From NCBI RefSeq assembly GCF_002155425.1, contig NZ_MUYG01000010.1:62001-126000 (forward strand): 64,000 bases of DNA, written 5' to 3'. Of the stretch, positions 9,066 through 17,872 are shown one piece after another; positions within the stretch are counted from its first letter, which is position 1, and every line of letters starts with the position of its first letter. This DNA is from Erythrobacter donghaensis (GTDB taxonomy: Bacteria > Pseudomonadota > Alphaproteobacteria > Sphingomonadales > Sphingomonadaceae). The notes under the pieces were generated by a model. The model did not search any database. It saw only the letters and a program-made list of their open reading frames with translations, and had not been told where the DNA came from. A program made the position numbers and the translations under genes.

Positions 9066-9851
9066 ATGGAAGTTTCAGCCAATACCCCCGCCGTCGTCAC
9101 CGGCGGTGCCTCGGGCCTCGGCGCGGCGACCGCCCGCGCGCTGGCAGCCAAGGGCGCCAAGGTCGCGATCTTCGACATGAATGCCGAAAAGGGCGAAGCG
9201 CTCGCGGCTGAGATCGGCGGGGTGTTCTGCCTCGTCAACGTGACCAAGGACGAGGACGTCGACGCCGGCTTCGCCAAGGCTCGCGCTGCGCACGGGCAGG
9301 AGCGTATCCTCGTCAACTGCGCAGGCATCGGCAACGCGATCAAGACCGCCAGCCGCTCGAAGGAAGACGGCTCGATCAAGCACTTCCCCATCTCGGCGTT
9401 CGATTTCGTCATTCAGGTCAACCTGATCGGCACCTTCCGCTGCATCGCCAAGTCGGCGGCGGGGATGCTGACGCTCGACCCGCTTGACGAGAACGGCGAG
9501 CGCGGCGCGATCGTCAACACCGCGAGCGTCGCGGGCGAAGACGGCCAGATCGGCCAGGCGGCCTATTCGGCATCGAAGGCGGGCGTGATCGGCATGACCC
9601 TCCCCATCGCGCGCGACCTGATGAACGAGGGTATCCGAGTCAACACCATCCTGCCGGGCATCTTCGACACCCCGCTGCTCGCCGCCGCGCCGCAGAACGT
9701 GCGCGATGCGCTGGCGGCTTCGGTGCCGTTCCCCAAGCGCCTCGGCATCCCGACCGAATACGCCAAGCTCGCCATGTGCATGATCGAGACCGGCTATTTC
9801 AACGGCGAGGACGTGCGCCTCGACGGCGCGATCCGGATGGCGCCGCGCTGA
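9066..9851 (+). CDS. SDR oxidoreductase, 3-hydroxyacyl-CoA dehydrogenase type
   Basis: This 261-residue short-chain dehydrogenase has the nucleotide-binding TGGASGLG near residue 13, an acidic residue after the second strand (FDMNAEK) that favours NAD(H), NCAG, and the catalytic Ser with YSASK near residue 170. The insertion around [20 protein letters not shown] and the IGTFRC segment recall the HSD17B10/type-2 3-hydroxyacyl-CoA dehydrogenases. It would oxidise 3-hydroxyacyl-CoA to the 3-keto substrate of the neighbouring thiolase. The gene is 92 bases downstream of the thiolase with a double hairpin between them, and ends at a strong terminator. The start has AAGGGA about 8 bases upstream. 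Confidence 0.85.
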   Translation: MEVSANTPAVVTGGASGLGAATARALAAKGAKVAIFDMNAEKGEALAAEIGGVFCLVNVTKDEDVDAGFAKARAAHGQERILVNCAGIGNAIKTASRSKEDGSIKHFPISAFDFVIQVNLIGTFRCIAKSAAGMLTLDPLDENGERGAIVNTASVAGEDGQIGQAAYSASKAGVIGMTLPIARDLMNEGIRVNTILPGIFDTPLLAAAPQNVRDALAASVPFPKRLGIPTEYAKLAMCMIETGYFNGEDVRLDGAIRMAPR

Positions 9852-9901
9852 TCGCGAAGGTTGGCCGCATGGCCCCGCGCTAAGCCGAGCAAGGCACAAA
9901 C

Positions 9902-9937
9902 AAACGCCGCCCGCCGGGATACCAGCGGGCGGCGTTT
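9902..9937 (+). terminator. Bidirectional rho-independent terminator
   Basis: A 13-bp perfect stem (AAACGCCGCCCGC and complement) with a 10-base loop ends in TTTT and then CATTTT. It separates the plus-strand SDR gene from the convergent NmrA-like gene ending at 9959. Confidence 0.85.
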
Positions 9938-9958
9938 TCATTTTGGCGGTTGTGGAGA

Positions 9959-10558
9959 TCAGTCGGCGGTCTGCATCAGCGTCACCTTGCCGACCCAGTC
10001 GTCGCTTTCGGCCGCATCGGCGAGCAGCATCGCGACATCGCCGCGCGTCGCCGTGGCGCTGGGGTCGACATCATCGCCCAACAGCACATCGCCGGTGGGG
10101 CCGTCTTCGGTGAGGCTCACCGGGCGCAGGATCGCGTATTCGAGGCTGCTTGCCATCAGCCGCTCGTCGGCGGCGTGTTTGGCTTCGAGATAGTGCTTGA
10201 GGTCGCTTTCTGCCGGGGGATCGCCCGCGCCGACCGAGCTCAGCATCACGAAGCGCTTCACGCCCGTCTTCTCGGCGATTTCGATCAGGCGGATCGCGCC
10301 GTCGCGGTCGACCTTGTCGGTCATTTCCTCGCTCGTCCCGCCGCCCGATCCGGCGGCGAAGATCACGACATCGCAACCTTCGGTGACGCTGTCGTCAAGA
10401 TCGGTGAGGTCGGCCAGCCGCTGGGTGGTCGACTTGGGCAGGCCTACGGTGTCCGAGCTTTCGCGCACCAGCGCGACAGTGTCGTGGCCGCGCTTGGCGA
10501 GCTCACGGGTCAGGCGCAGGCCGGTGTTGCCGGTGGCTCCGGCGATGAGAATGTTCAT
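9959..10558 (-). CDS. NAD(P)H-binding NmrA-like oxidoreductase
   Basis: The 199-residue protein begins MNILIAGATGNTGLRLTREL, a Rossmann GATGNTG motif of atypical SDRs (NmrA/SDR_a5 group). Later come FVMLSSVGAG, where the canonical catalytic Tyr-Lys is not evident, and EYAILRPVSLTEDGPTG. These proteins reduce small quinones or flavins or sense NADP+/NADPH; the role here is open. The start has a good AAGGAG site. It is on the same strand as the aldehyde dehydrogenase gene, 39 bases downstream of its stop, and the two may be cotranscribed. Confidence 0.82.
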   Translation of the reverse strand: MNILIAGATGNTGLRLTRELAKRGHDTVALVRESSDTVGLPKSTTQRLADLTDLDDSVTEGCDVVIFAAGSGGGTSEEMTDKVDRDGAIRLIEIAEKTGVKRFVMLSSVGAGDPPAESDLKHYLEAKHAADERLMASSLEYAILRPVSLTEDGPTGDVLLGDDVDPSATATRGDVAMLLADAAESDDWVGKVTLMQTAD

Positions 10559-10597
10559 GGAAAGTCTCCTTGTATCGGGGTGTGTCGGGGGCTGGGA

Positions 10598-11977
10598 TCA
10601 GGGCAGGAAGATCGCCTTGGCGTTGACGAATTCCTTCATCCCGAACCCGCCATGCTCGCGGCCGTAGCCCGAGTTCTTCACCCCTCCGAAGGGCATGTTG
10701 GGGTCCGCCGCACCGAAGGAGTTGATCCGCACCATCCCGGTGTCGAAGTGGTCGCGGGCGAGGCGGATGGCCTTGTCCTCATCCGTCGAGAAGATCCCGC
10801 CGCCAAGGCCATAGCGGCTGTCATTGGCGATGCGCATCGCGTCTTCATCGTCCTTGGCGCGGATCACCGAGGCTACGGGGCCGAACAATTCGTCGTCATA
10901 GGCGGGCGTGCCGGGCTTGCAGTCGGCGAGCACGGTGGCCGGGTAATACCAGCCTGTCGCGCTCTCGTCCGGGTCGCCGCCGCACAGCAGGGTGGCACCG
11001 CCCGCGACGCTCTTTTCGACCTGCTCGCAGATCGTGCGATACTGGTCTTCGCTCGAAAGCGGGCCGAGCTGGGTGTCCTCCTTCATCGGATCGCCCATCC
11101 TGGCGCTCTTCATCCGCTCGACAAAGGCGGCGACGAACTCCTCATACACCGCGTCGGTGACGATAAAGCGCTTGGCCGAGACGCAGGTCTCGCCATTATT
11201 GTAGAGACGGCCCGTGACCGAGGTTTTCGCCGCCAGTTCGATGTCAGCGTCTTCCAGCACCAGATAGGCGTCATTCGAGCCCAGTTCGAGCACGGTCTTC
11301 TTGCGCGCGGCGGCGGCGGTCTTGCCGATATGCGCGCCTGCGCCGTCGCTGCCGGTCATGGTGACGGCGCGGATCTTGTCATGCGCGATGATTTCGTCCG
11401 AGACATCGTGATCGACCAGGATCACATCGAACAGCCCCTTGGGCAGGCCCGCTTCAAGGCACAGATCGCGCAGCAGCAGCCCGGTGCCGGTGCAGATCGT
11501 CGCGTGCTTCAACACGCAGGCGTTGCCTGCCATCAGGTTATCGGCGAGCACGCGCACCGGCTGATACAGCGGGAAGTTCCACGGCTGGATCGAATAGAGC
11601 ACGCCGATCGGCTGATAGGTGACGATCCCGCGCTTCTTGCCGCCCGAATGGGTGCGTTCTTCGTCGGCGAGTTCCTCGGCGCCGTTGTCGGCGGCATATT
11701 CGAACAGGCGGGCGCAGAGTTCGACTTCGGTCTTGCCGTCGCGCAGCAGCTTGCCGACTTCGTGGGTCATCAGCTCGGCGATGCGGTCACTTTTGTCGCG
11801 CAGCTTGCCCGCGATCTTGCGCAGCACCGGGGCACGCTCTTCGAAGCTGCGGGTGCGCCAGTCTTCGAAGGCGGTGTGGGCAGCCTCGACGATGGCGAAG
11901 GCTTCGTCCTTGCTCATCAGGTCGTAGGTGGCAATGCGCGTGTCGGTGGCGGGGTTGCGGGTTTCGATGGTGGACAT
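10598..11977 (-). CDS. NAD(P)-dependent succinate-semialdehyde-type dehydrogenase
   Basis: The 459-residue protein is an aldehyde dehydrogenase of the compact YneI/Sad type. The catalytic Glu is in KTVLELGSNDAYLVL and the nucleophilic Cys in NNGETCVSAKRFIV, with the proofreading motif ending MPFGGVKNSGYGREHG. It would oxidise succinate semialdehyde or a similar aldehyde to the acid. I used the ATG at 11977 (MSTIETRNPATD), with AGAGG before it. The same frame remains open 210 codons upstream, but that part is Arg-rich and lacks family similarity. A 402-base divergent gap separates it from the enoyl-CoA hydratase gene. Confidence 0.9.
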   Translation of the reverse strand: MSTIETRNPATDTRIATYDLMSKDEAFAIVEAAHTAFEDWRTRSFEERAPVLRKIAGKLRDKSDRIAELMTHEVGKLLRDGKTEVELCARLFEYAADNGAEELADEERTHSGGKKRGIVTYQPIGVLYSIQPWNFPLYQPVRVLADNLMAGNACVLKHATICTGTGLLLRDLCLEAGLPKGLFDVILVDHDVSDEIIAHDKIRAVTMTGSDGAGAHIGKTAAAARKKTVLELGSNDAYLVLEDADIELAAKTSVTGRLYNNGETCVSAKRFIVTDAVYEEFVAAFVERMKSARMGDPMKEDTQLGPLSSEDQYRTICEQVEKSVAGGATLLCGGDPDESATGWYYPATVLADCKPGTPAYDDELFGPVASVIRAKDDEDAMRIANDSRYGLGGGIFSTDEDKAIRLARDHFDTGMVRINSFGAADPNMPFGGVKNSGYGREHGGFGMKEFVNAKAIFLP

Positions 11978-12379
11978 GAATAGCCTCTTGCTGGGCAATG
12001 CGGTGTCACGGCGCGCGCGGGGGCGAGCGGCCGCAAGGGGGTTGCGACCGGGCCCGGCACCGGAGCATTGCGGTGGGTGTTGCAAGGCTAAGAGGCGCGC
12101 GCCGCAGATGTTCCGCCGCCCGGCGCGCGGACGCGGTTTGAGGGACGGGCCGAGGCGCTGCCACGACAGACGGTCGATGCATCCGGTGCGCCTCACCCGG
12201 CTTTTCAACTCGCATCGCTGCGGATAGCCCCTTGCCCATGCCCGCCGCGATGCTCCCGCGCTTCGCCCAAACCCTGCCAAAAACGCGCATGCGCCTGAGG
12301 CTTGTTTTCGTTTCCTGGACAGTGTCTCATGTGTTTCCAACACGGGCGCCCAAGCCCGGACACGAGAGAGAGCGCGGGC
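11978..12379. other. Divergent promoter region without a gene
   Basis: These 402 bases lie between the aldehyde dehydrogenase and the enoyl-CoA hydratase genes. Open frames cross it on both strands but are Arg/Pro-rich extensions without start signals. The only distinct elements I see are two short palindromes at 12318-12343 close to the hydratase start. Confidence 0.5.
12318..12343 (+). promoter_or_regulatory. Paired short palindromes upstream of enoyl-CoA hydratase/MarR
   Basis: GACA-G-TGTC (12318-12326) and GTGTT-TCC-AACAC (12331-12343) lie 15 bases apart, centre to centre, about 40-60 bases before the hydratase start. Such symmetry suits a MarR or TetR operator, and the operon itself encodes a MarR protein. 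The link is inferred. Confidence 0.35.
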
Positions 12380-13252
12380 ATGACCGAATACACCCAGATC
12401 ATCGTCACCAAGGCCGATGGCATCGCCACGATCACGCTGAACCGTCCCGACAAGATGAACGCCTATACCCGCACCATGGGCGCGGAGATCATGGCGGCGA
12501 TGGACGATATCGACGCTGATGATGCGGTGCGCGCCGTGATCTTCACCGGCAGCGGGGAGCGCGCGTTCTGCGCCGGGGCTGATCTCACGCCGGAGGGCGG
12601 AGGGCACGTGTTCTCCGACCCCAGCGAGGTCGCCGACCTGTCCGACCCCAAGGTGCGCGACGGCGGGGGCTTGCTGACGCTACGGCTGTTCGAGAGCAGG
12701 AAACCGCTGATCTCGGCCTGCAACGGCGTGGCGGTGGGCGTGGGCGCGACGATGCAGCTGGCGATGGACATCCGCCTTGCGAGCGAGACCGCGCGCTATG
12801 GCTTTGTCTTCGCGCGGCGCGGGATCGTGCCCGAGGCCGCCTCGAGCTGGTTCTTGCCGCGCATCGTCGGCATCCAGCAGGCTCTGGAGTGGTGTTACAC
12901 CGGGCGCGTGTTCGATGCTGCCGAGGCGCAGGCGGGCGGGTTGGTGCGTTCGGTCCATGCTCCCGGCGATCTGCTGCCCGCCGCCACGGCGCTGGCGCGC
13001 GAGATCGCCGACAACACTTCGGGCGTGTCGGTGGCGATGACGCGGGCGATGATGTGGCGGCTTTCGGCCACCGATCACCCGATGGAAGCGCACAAGATCG
13101 ACAGCCGCGCGATCTACCGCCTCAGCCGCGGGGCCGACGCGAAGGAGGGCATCGCCAGCTTCCTTGAAAAGCGCGCGCCTGCCTATCCAGGCAGGGTCAG
13201 CGCCGACATGCCCGATTTCTACCCCTGGTGGGACGAACGCCCCTATGAATGA
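12380..13252 (+). CDS. Enoyl-CoA hydratase/isomerase family protein
   Basis: The 290-residue crotonase-fold protein contains TLNRPDKMNAYT, the oxyanion-hole motif ERAFCAGAD near residue 65, and GVAVGVGATMQLAMDIRLA followed by RRGIVPEAASSWFLPRIVG, where the Glu of VPEAAS is in the position of a catalytic Glu. It would hydrate trans-2-enoyl-CoA in fatty-acid or related acyl-CoA breakdown. ATG 12380 was chosen for the family's N-terminus; a frame opening at 12302 adds an unlikely leader. The last 8 bases overlap the MarR gene, so the two are translationally coupled. The substrate may be the signal for that regulator. Confidence 0.9.
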   Translation: MTEYTQIIVTKADGIATITLNRPDKMNAYTRTMGAEIMAAMDDIDADDAVRAVIFTGSGERAFCAGADLTPEGGGHVFSDPSEVADLSDPKVRDGGGLLTLRLFESRKPLISACNGVAVGVGATMQLAMDIRLASETARYGFVFARRGIVPEAASSWFLPRIVGIQQALEWCYTGRVFDAAEAQAGGLVRSVHAPGDLLPAATALAREIADNTSGVSVAMTRAMMWRLSATDHPMEAHKIDSRAIYRLSRGADAKEGIASFLEKRAPAYPGRVSADMPDFYPWWDERPYE

Positions 13253-13733
13253 GCCTGCCGACACCGTCGGCGGCCAGCTCGCGGGGTTCCTGCCCTACCA
13301 GCTCTCGGTCACCTCCAACGCGGTCAGCGGCCTCATCGCCGAGCGATATCGCAAGCGCTTCGGGCTCAAGATCCCCGAATGGCGGGTGATGGCGGTGCTA
13401 GGCGACAGCGGGCGGATGACTCAGCGCGCGCTGACTGCGGCGACGGTGATGGACAAGGTCGCGGTCAACCGCGCAGTCAAGGTGCTGGAGGAACGCGGGC
13501 TGATCGCGCGGGTGCCCAATCCGGGTGACGGCCGCTCGCACCTGCTGGCGCTGACGGGGGAGGGCGAGGCGATCCACGCCGAGGTCATGCCGCTCGCCCG
13601 CGCGACCGAAGCGGAACTCCTCGCCGGCCTCGCGCCCGAGGAAGAGGCTGTGCTGCGCCGCCTGCTCGCCGGCTTGCGCGGGCGGGCGCTGCGGCTGGCT
13701 GGCCATACGCAGGAAGGGCCGGAGCAGGGGTAG
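13245..13733 (+). CDS. MarR-family transcriptional regulator
   Basis: The 162-residue protein has a winged helix: KIPEWRVMAVLGDSGRMTQR, the recognition helix region TVMDKVAVNRAVKVLEERG, and the wing IARVPNPGDGRSHLLALTGEG. MarR proteins are dimeric repressors released by small ligands, often aromatic or acyl-CoA compounds. ATG 13245 overlaps the end of the enoyl-CoA hydratase gene (ATGAATGA), so it is part of that operon and probably represses it. The palindromes at 12318-12343 are candidate operators. A long hairpin covers its 3' end. Confidence 0.9.
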   Translation: MNEPADTVGGQLAGFLPYQLSVTSNAVSGLIAERYRKRFGLKIPEWRVMAVLGDSGRMTQRALTAATVMDKVAVNRAVKVLEERGLIARVPNPGDGRSHLLALTGEGEAIHAEVMPLARATEAELLAGLAPEEEAVLRRLLAGLRGRALRLAGHTQEGPEQG

Positions 13734-13752
13734 TCCCCGCTCCGGCCCTTCC
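13712..13752 (+). terminator. Long hairpin at the MarR gene 3' end
   Basis: A 13-bp stem (GGAAGGGCCGGAG and complement) encloses a smaller GGGG-TAGT-CCCC stem over the stop codon. It has no clear T tract but lies between convergent genes (the tadC stop is at 13768) and probably terminates both. Confidence 0.65.
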
Positions 13753-13767
13753 GTGATGGCGACTGCC

Positions 13768-14766
13768 CTACTTGTTGACGAGGTTGTCGGAGATCGAACA
13801 GGCCGCCGGACCAAGGATCACGACGAACAGCGTCGGCAGAATGAACACGATCAGCGGCACGGTCATGATCGCCGGAAGACGCGCGGCCTTCTCTTCGGCG
13901 CGCATCATGCGCTCGTTGCGGAATTCCGCCGAGAGCACGCGCAGCGCCGAAGCGAGCGGGGTGCCGTAACGCTCGGTCTGGATCATGGTCGTCACCACGC
14001 CCTTCACCGCTTCAAGATTGACGCGGTAGGCGAGGTTGTTGAAGGCGTGCTTGCGCTCGTTGAGGAAGCTGAGCTCGATCGCGGTCAGAGCGAATTCGTC
14101 GCCCAGTTCGGGATAGGCGCGGCCCAGTTCCTTGGCGACGCGGTTGAAGGCGGCGTCGACGGTCAGACCGGCTTCGGCGCAGATCACCAGCAGGTCGAGC
14201 GCGTCGGGCAGGCCCTTCTGGATTTCCTTGGTGCGCTTGCTCGCCTTATTGCTGAGGAAGATTTCCGGGCCCTTGTAGGAAGCCCACACGCTGCCGCCGA
14301 ACACGATCAGGCGGAACATCGGGCTCCAGTCGGGCCAGAAGTCGACGAGGTAGATCAGCGTGCCCATCAACCCGCCGACCAGAATCGGCAGGATCGCGCG
14401 GGCGCCGATGATGACAACCGCCAGTTCCTTGTTGCGGTAGCCCGCGTGCGCCAGCTTCTGCTGGATGTCCTTGATCTGGCTTTCCTGCAGGACGTTGAGG
14501 CGCCCGAGGCTGCTCTTGACCTTGTCGGTCGTGTCGGTGCGGCGCACCAGGCTGGTGCGCTTCTTCGTGCCCGCGGTGACGATCCCGGCCTTGAGCTGTT
14601 CGCGCCGGGCTTCCAGCGCCTTGACGCGCTTGGCCATGGGATCGCGGATGGTGACCGCGGCGTAGATCGCCAGCATCACCGCGAAGGCCGCCAGACCTGC
14701 AAGCAGGGAGCCGACAAGGATGACGTCGAAGCCGAGGAGCGTCGGGCCGCTGGGTTGTTGGATCAT
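13768..14766 (-). CDS. tadC: Tad pilus inner-membrane platform protein TadC
   Basis: This 332-residue T2SSF-domain protein has N-terminal and central membrane segments (for example GSLLAGLAAFAVMLAIYAAV and ARAILPILVGGLMGTLIYLV), a cytoplasmic domain with LPDALDLLVICAEAGLTVDAAF, and C-terminal hydrophobic segments ending in SISDNLVNK. TadB and TadC together form the inner-membrane platform for assembling Flp/type IVb pili. It starts 19 bases after tadB and is the last gene of the Tad operon here; a hairpin lies beyond its stop. Confidence 0.92.
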   Translation of the reverse strand: MIQQPSGPTLLGFDVILVGSLLAGLAAFAVMLAIYAAVTIRDPMAKRVKALEARREQLKAGIVTAGTKKRTSLVRRTDTTDKVKSSLGRLNVLQESQIKDIQQKLAHAGYRNKELAVVIIGARAILPILVGGLMGTLIYLVDFWPDWSPMFRLIVFGGSVWASYKGPEIFLSNKASKRTKEIQKGLPDALDLLVICAEAGLTVDAAFNRVAKELGRAYPELGDEFALTAIELSFLNERKHAFNNLAYRVNLEAVKGVVTTMIQTERYGTPLASALRVLSAEFRNERMMRAEEKAARLPAIMTVPLIVFILPTLFVVILGPAACSISDNLVNK

Positions 14767-14785
14767 GGTTCTCTTGCCCCCGCGA

Positions 14786-15757
14786 TCAGATTTCGAAGTT
14801 GACCATCTTGGCCATCATGGCGACGCCGATTGCCATCCACACCCCGGCCCCGAGGCCGGTCACGATCAGGCGGTCGTCGTTGAAGAACCCGCTCATATAT
14901 TCCGGGTTGATGTAGAGGATCATCCCGAACACCAGGAACGGCAGCGAGCCGACGATATAGGCCGAGGCCTTGGATTCGGCGCTCATCGCCCTGATCTTCA
15001 GCTTCATCTGGGCCCGCTGGCGCAGCACGTTGGCGAGGTTCGAGAGCGTTTCGGCAAGGTTACCGCCGGTCTCGCGCTGGATCGCAAGCGTGATGGTGAA
15101 GAAGTTGAATTCGGGGATACCGAGCTTGTCGGCCGTGTCCTGCAGCGCGTCTTCCATGGTCTTGCCGACCTTGATCCGGTCGATCACGGCCTTGAATTCA
15201 AAGCCGACCGGGCCGGGCACTTCGGTCGATACGATTGCGAGCGTCTCGGTCACCGGCAGGCCGGAGCGCAGGCCGCGCACGAGAAGCTCGATCCCGTCGG
15301 GGAACTTGGAGACGAAGGCATTGGTGCGCTTGTTGATCAGGCTGCCGACCACCAGGTGCGGGAGCCCGGCGCCCAGAAACAGGCCCACGCCCGCCGAAAG
15401 CAGTGCGGACTTGGTCAGCACGAACATGACCACCGTAACCGCGAGCGCCAGACCGATCGAGGCGTAGATATACTGCGACACCGTCCAGTCCTTGCCGGTG
15501 CGGTTGAGCCGCATGGCGAGGGCTTCGGTCCGCGAACCGGAGCCTGCGACCCGATAGGTCTTGGGCTTGCGCGCCGCGATCGCCCGCTTGAACTGGGCAT
15601 CGACCTTGGCGTCGAGGCTTTCCGAGTGGCGGTGACGCACCGATTCCATCCGGCGCTTCTGAGCCTTGGTCGCGCCCGATCCGGCGATGACCGAATAGCC
15701 CAGCACCAGAACGGCGAAGATCACGAGCGTGATCAGCAGGGTTTGGAAAAAGTCCAT
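14786..15757 (-). CDS. tadB: Tad pilus inner-membrane platform protein TadB
   Basis: The 323-residue protein starts with a membrane segment (LLITLVIFAVLVLGYSVIA), then a basic cytoplasmic part, further membrane segments, and a T2SSF domain with FPDGIELLVRGLRSGLPVTE and QRETGGNLAETLSNLANVLR. It partners TadC in the Flp pilus platform. It is 113 bases downstream of cpaE, an unusually large gap for this operon and exactly where cpaF is normally found. A stable hairpin at 15818-15857 lies in that gap. Confidence 0.92.
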   Translation of the reverse strand: MDFFQTLLITLVIFAVLVLGYSVIAGSGATKAQKRRMESVRHRHSESLDAKVDAQFKRAIAARKPKTYRVAGSGSRTEALAMRLNRTGKDWTVSQYIYASIGLALAVTVVMFVLTKSALLSAGVGLFLGAGLPHLVVGSLINKRTNAFVSKFPDGIELLVRGLRSGLPVTETLAIVSTEVPGPVGFEFKAVIDRIKVGKTMEDALQDTADKLGIPEFNFFTITLAIQRETGGNLAETLSNLANVLRQRAQMKLKIRAMSAESKASAYIVGSLPFLVFGMILYINPEYMSGFFNDDRLIVTGLGAGVWMAIGVAMMAKMVNFEI

Positions 15758-15817
15758 CTCGGTATGTCCTGCCTGGCTGCGCCGGCGAGCGGCGGATTAC
15801 ATCAACAAAGGGTGCCG

Positions 15818-15857
15818 CGCGGGGAGCGGGGCGGCTTGTCAGCGACCGCTCCCCGCG
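15818..15857 (-). other. Stable hairpin between cpaE and tadB
   Basis: A 12-bp perfect stem (CGCGGGGAGCGG and complement) encloses a 16-base loop in the cpaE-tadB gap. There is no T tract. It may act as an attenuator, a processing site, or mark where a gene was lost. Confidence 0.55.
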
Positions 15858-15870
15858 TGCGGCAATCGGT

Positions 15871-17154
15871 TCAGTCGACCTTTGAGAGGTCAACCTTGGG
15901 CTTCTTGGACAGCATCGACTTGAAGTCGAAATTGCCCAGCAGCGACTTCTTTTCGCCGCTGCCGCCGTCGAACTGCTCGTCCTCGCTCGCGCCCATCACC
16001 CGTTCGGCGATGTGGCGGATCGCGGCTGTGGCCTTGCTCGACCGGTTGGCGTCGACGAAGACCTGACCCAGCTTGGCCGCGTTCGAGGCTGCCTTGATGT
16101 CGTAAGGCACCACGAAATCAACCTTGCGTTCGATCGAGGCTTCGAAGTCGGCCTTGCTGATCTCGGCCAGCGCCGGCTGCACCTTGTTGGCGACGATCAT
16201 TGGATGCGCGTGCGCGGCGTTGGTCTTGAGCCACGAGAGCAGGCGGATCGTGTCGCGGGCCGAGGCCAGCGTCAGTTCGCAGGTCAGCAGCACCAGATTC
16301 ACGTCAGCCAGCAGCTGCGGGAAGTTGATCAGCATGTTGCGCGGCAGATCGATCACGGTCATTTCGAACGCCTGGCGGAATTCATCCTCCAGCTGCACGA
16401 AAGCCGCACCATCGGTCATCAGCGGCTGGCTGATCGGGGCTTCGGCCGAAAGGATCGACAGGTTGTCACCGGCGCGTACCATGGCACGTTCGATGAACAG
16501 CGGGTCGATGCGGCTGGGGTTCTCGATCGCGTCGGTCAGGCCGCGGCCCGGTTCGAGATCGAGCGCCAGCGCGCCGGTGCCGAAGTGGACATCCAGATCG
16601 AGCAGCGCGGTCGGGGCCTTGTGCGCCTCGGCAAACAGCCAGGCGAGCGAGGTCGCTAGCGTCGAGGCGCCAACACCCCCGCGGGTGCCCACCACGGCGG
16701 TGGAGACGTGGCGCTTGACCCCGTCACCGTCGCCGCCCTTGGGGCTCATGAACACGGCCAGCGCCTGATTGAGCGCGTCGTGCACCTGCTGCGGCGAGAG
16801 CGGCTTGAGCAGGTAGTCGTGGATCCCGCTGGCGAGCAGGTCGCGATAGAGGCGCACGTCATTGACCTGGCCGACCGCGATCACCACCGTGCCCGGCTCG
16901 CACACTTCGGCGAGCGCGTTGATGTCGTTTAGCGGATCGCCGCTTTCCGACAGGTCAACCAGCAGGATCGCCGGGGAGGCGCTGACCGAAAGCGACTGCA
17001 CCGCGTTGCGCAGGCCGCCCTTGTTGCACTTTTCGGGCTGCCAGCCGAGCTCGATCACCACGGGCCGGATCACGTCCAGCGCGTTGTCATCGCAGATATA
17101 GGCCGCAAAGGGATCGCGATTGCCGGGCAAGCCCGATTTCCAGGGAGCATTCAT
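15871..17154 (-). CDS. cpaE: Tad pilus localisation ATPase CpaE/TadZ
   Basis: The 427-residue protein has an N-terminal receiver-like domain (about 15-130) and a MinD/ParA-type ATPase domain. The deviant Walker A reads GTRGGVGASTLATSLAW: the signature Lys of ParA is Arg and the P-loop Lys is Ala, as often seen in CpaE. A later LLDLDVHFG is Walker A'-like, and TVIDLPRN marks Walker B. It directs the pilus machine to its cellular site. ATG 17154 lies three bases after the cpaD stop, with GGAGG inside cpaD. The C-terminal tail is Lys-rich (KKPKVDLSKVD). Confidence 0.92.
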   Translation of the reverse strand: MNAPWKSGLPGNRDPFAAYICDDNALDVIRPVVIELGWQPEKCNKGGLRNAVQSLSVSASPAILLVDLSESGDPLNDINALAEVCEPGTVVIAVGQVNDVRLYRDLLASGIHDYLLKPLSPQQVHDALNQALAVFMSPKGGDGDGVKRHVSTAVVGTRGGVGASTLATSLAWLFAEAHKAPTALLDLDVHFGTGALALDLEPGRGLTDAIENPSRIDPLFIERAMVRAGDNLSILSAEAPISQPLMTDGAAFVQLEDEFRQAFEMTVIDLPRNMLINFPQLLADVNLVLLTCELTLASARDTIRLLSWLKTNAAHAHPMIVANKVQPALAEISKADFEASIERKVDFVVPYDIKAASNAAKLGQVFVDANRSSKATAAIRHIAERVMGASEDEQFDGGSGEKKSLLGNFDFKSMLSKKPKVDLSKVD

Positions 17155-17157
17155 GGC

Positions 17158-17853
17158 TTAGTTACCTCCTCCGCCGCCAGCGGCCGCGCCAGCTTCCATC
17201 AGGCCGGCTGCGCCGGTCGGTTCTGCCTGGCGATAGGTTGAAATCGCCTTGTTCGAGGTGGCGATGACCGTCTCGCTCGAACCCTTCTTGCCTTCCAGCA
17301 GATCCATCGGATCAGCGACCATCGCCGCCAGGTTGCCGTTGTTGGCGCAACCGAAATTCGGGCTGAGGCCATGGCTGTAGTTCATGTCCGAAGTCGCCGA
17401 CCAGTCGGGGCAACCCGGCACGCTGGCGGTGGCACGGGTGATCACCACACGGGCCTGACCCGGCTGGAGATATCCCGGCGTCACCGGCGCGGTGTCGCTG
17501 ATCATCAGGCCGTAACGCGCCGCCAGATCGCGGATCGCGCCCGTCACCGCCGGGTTCTGGCCGGGGTTCTCGATCGCGATACGATCGCCGTAGCGCAGAT
17601 CCATCGTCTCGAACCAGCCGTTGAGGCGCTGCTGCTCGGAGATCGGCAGGCCCGCGCTGCTGGTCGTCACATCCAGCACCATGTTGGTGCGTTCGACCAC
17701 CGGCTGCTTGACGCTGTAGAGCGTGTTGTTCATCGGCATCCCGCCGCAACCGGCAAGGCCAAGGCCCAGCGCCAGCGCGATCGCGATTTTCGAGGCTCGC
17801 CCGAAGGTGGAGGCGGGCACGCTGGCCTGCCGGGTTTCTTGTGCATGCGGCAT
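17158..17853 (-). CDS. cpaD: Tad pilus lipoprotein CpaD
   Basis: The 231-residue protein has a lipobox (LGLGLAGCGG) after a hydrophobic signal, so it is predicted to be an outer-membrane lipoprotein. Later segments YGLMISDTAPVTPGYLQPGQ and SVPGCPDWSATSDMNYSHG, with NFGCANNGNLAAMVADPMDL, match the CpaD family that helps the CpaC secretin. I chose ATG 17853, which has AAGGTGA before it, over an in-frame start at 17925 that would overlap cpaC and add an Arg-rich leader. Confidence 0.9.
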   Translation of the reverse strand: MPHAQETRQASVPASTFGRASKIAIALALGLGLAGCGGMPMNNTLYSVKQPVVERTNMVLDVTTSSAGLPISEQQRLNGWFETMDLRYGDRIAIENPGQNPAVTGAIRDLAARYGLMISDTAPVTPGYLQPGQARVVITRATASVPGCPDWSATSDMNYSHGLSPNFGCANNGNLAAMVADPMDLLEGKKGSSETVIATSNKAISTYRQAEPTGAAGLMEAGAAAGGGGGN

Positions 17854-17872
17854 CACAGTCACCTTTCTCACG

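Noticed and set aside
9950..11983. Long plus-strand frame opposite the NmrA-like and aldehyde dehydrogenase genes
   Set aside because: Antisense to two genes with intact active-site motifs; no start signal.
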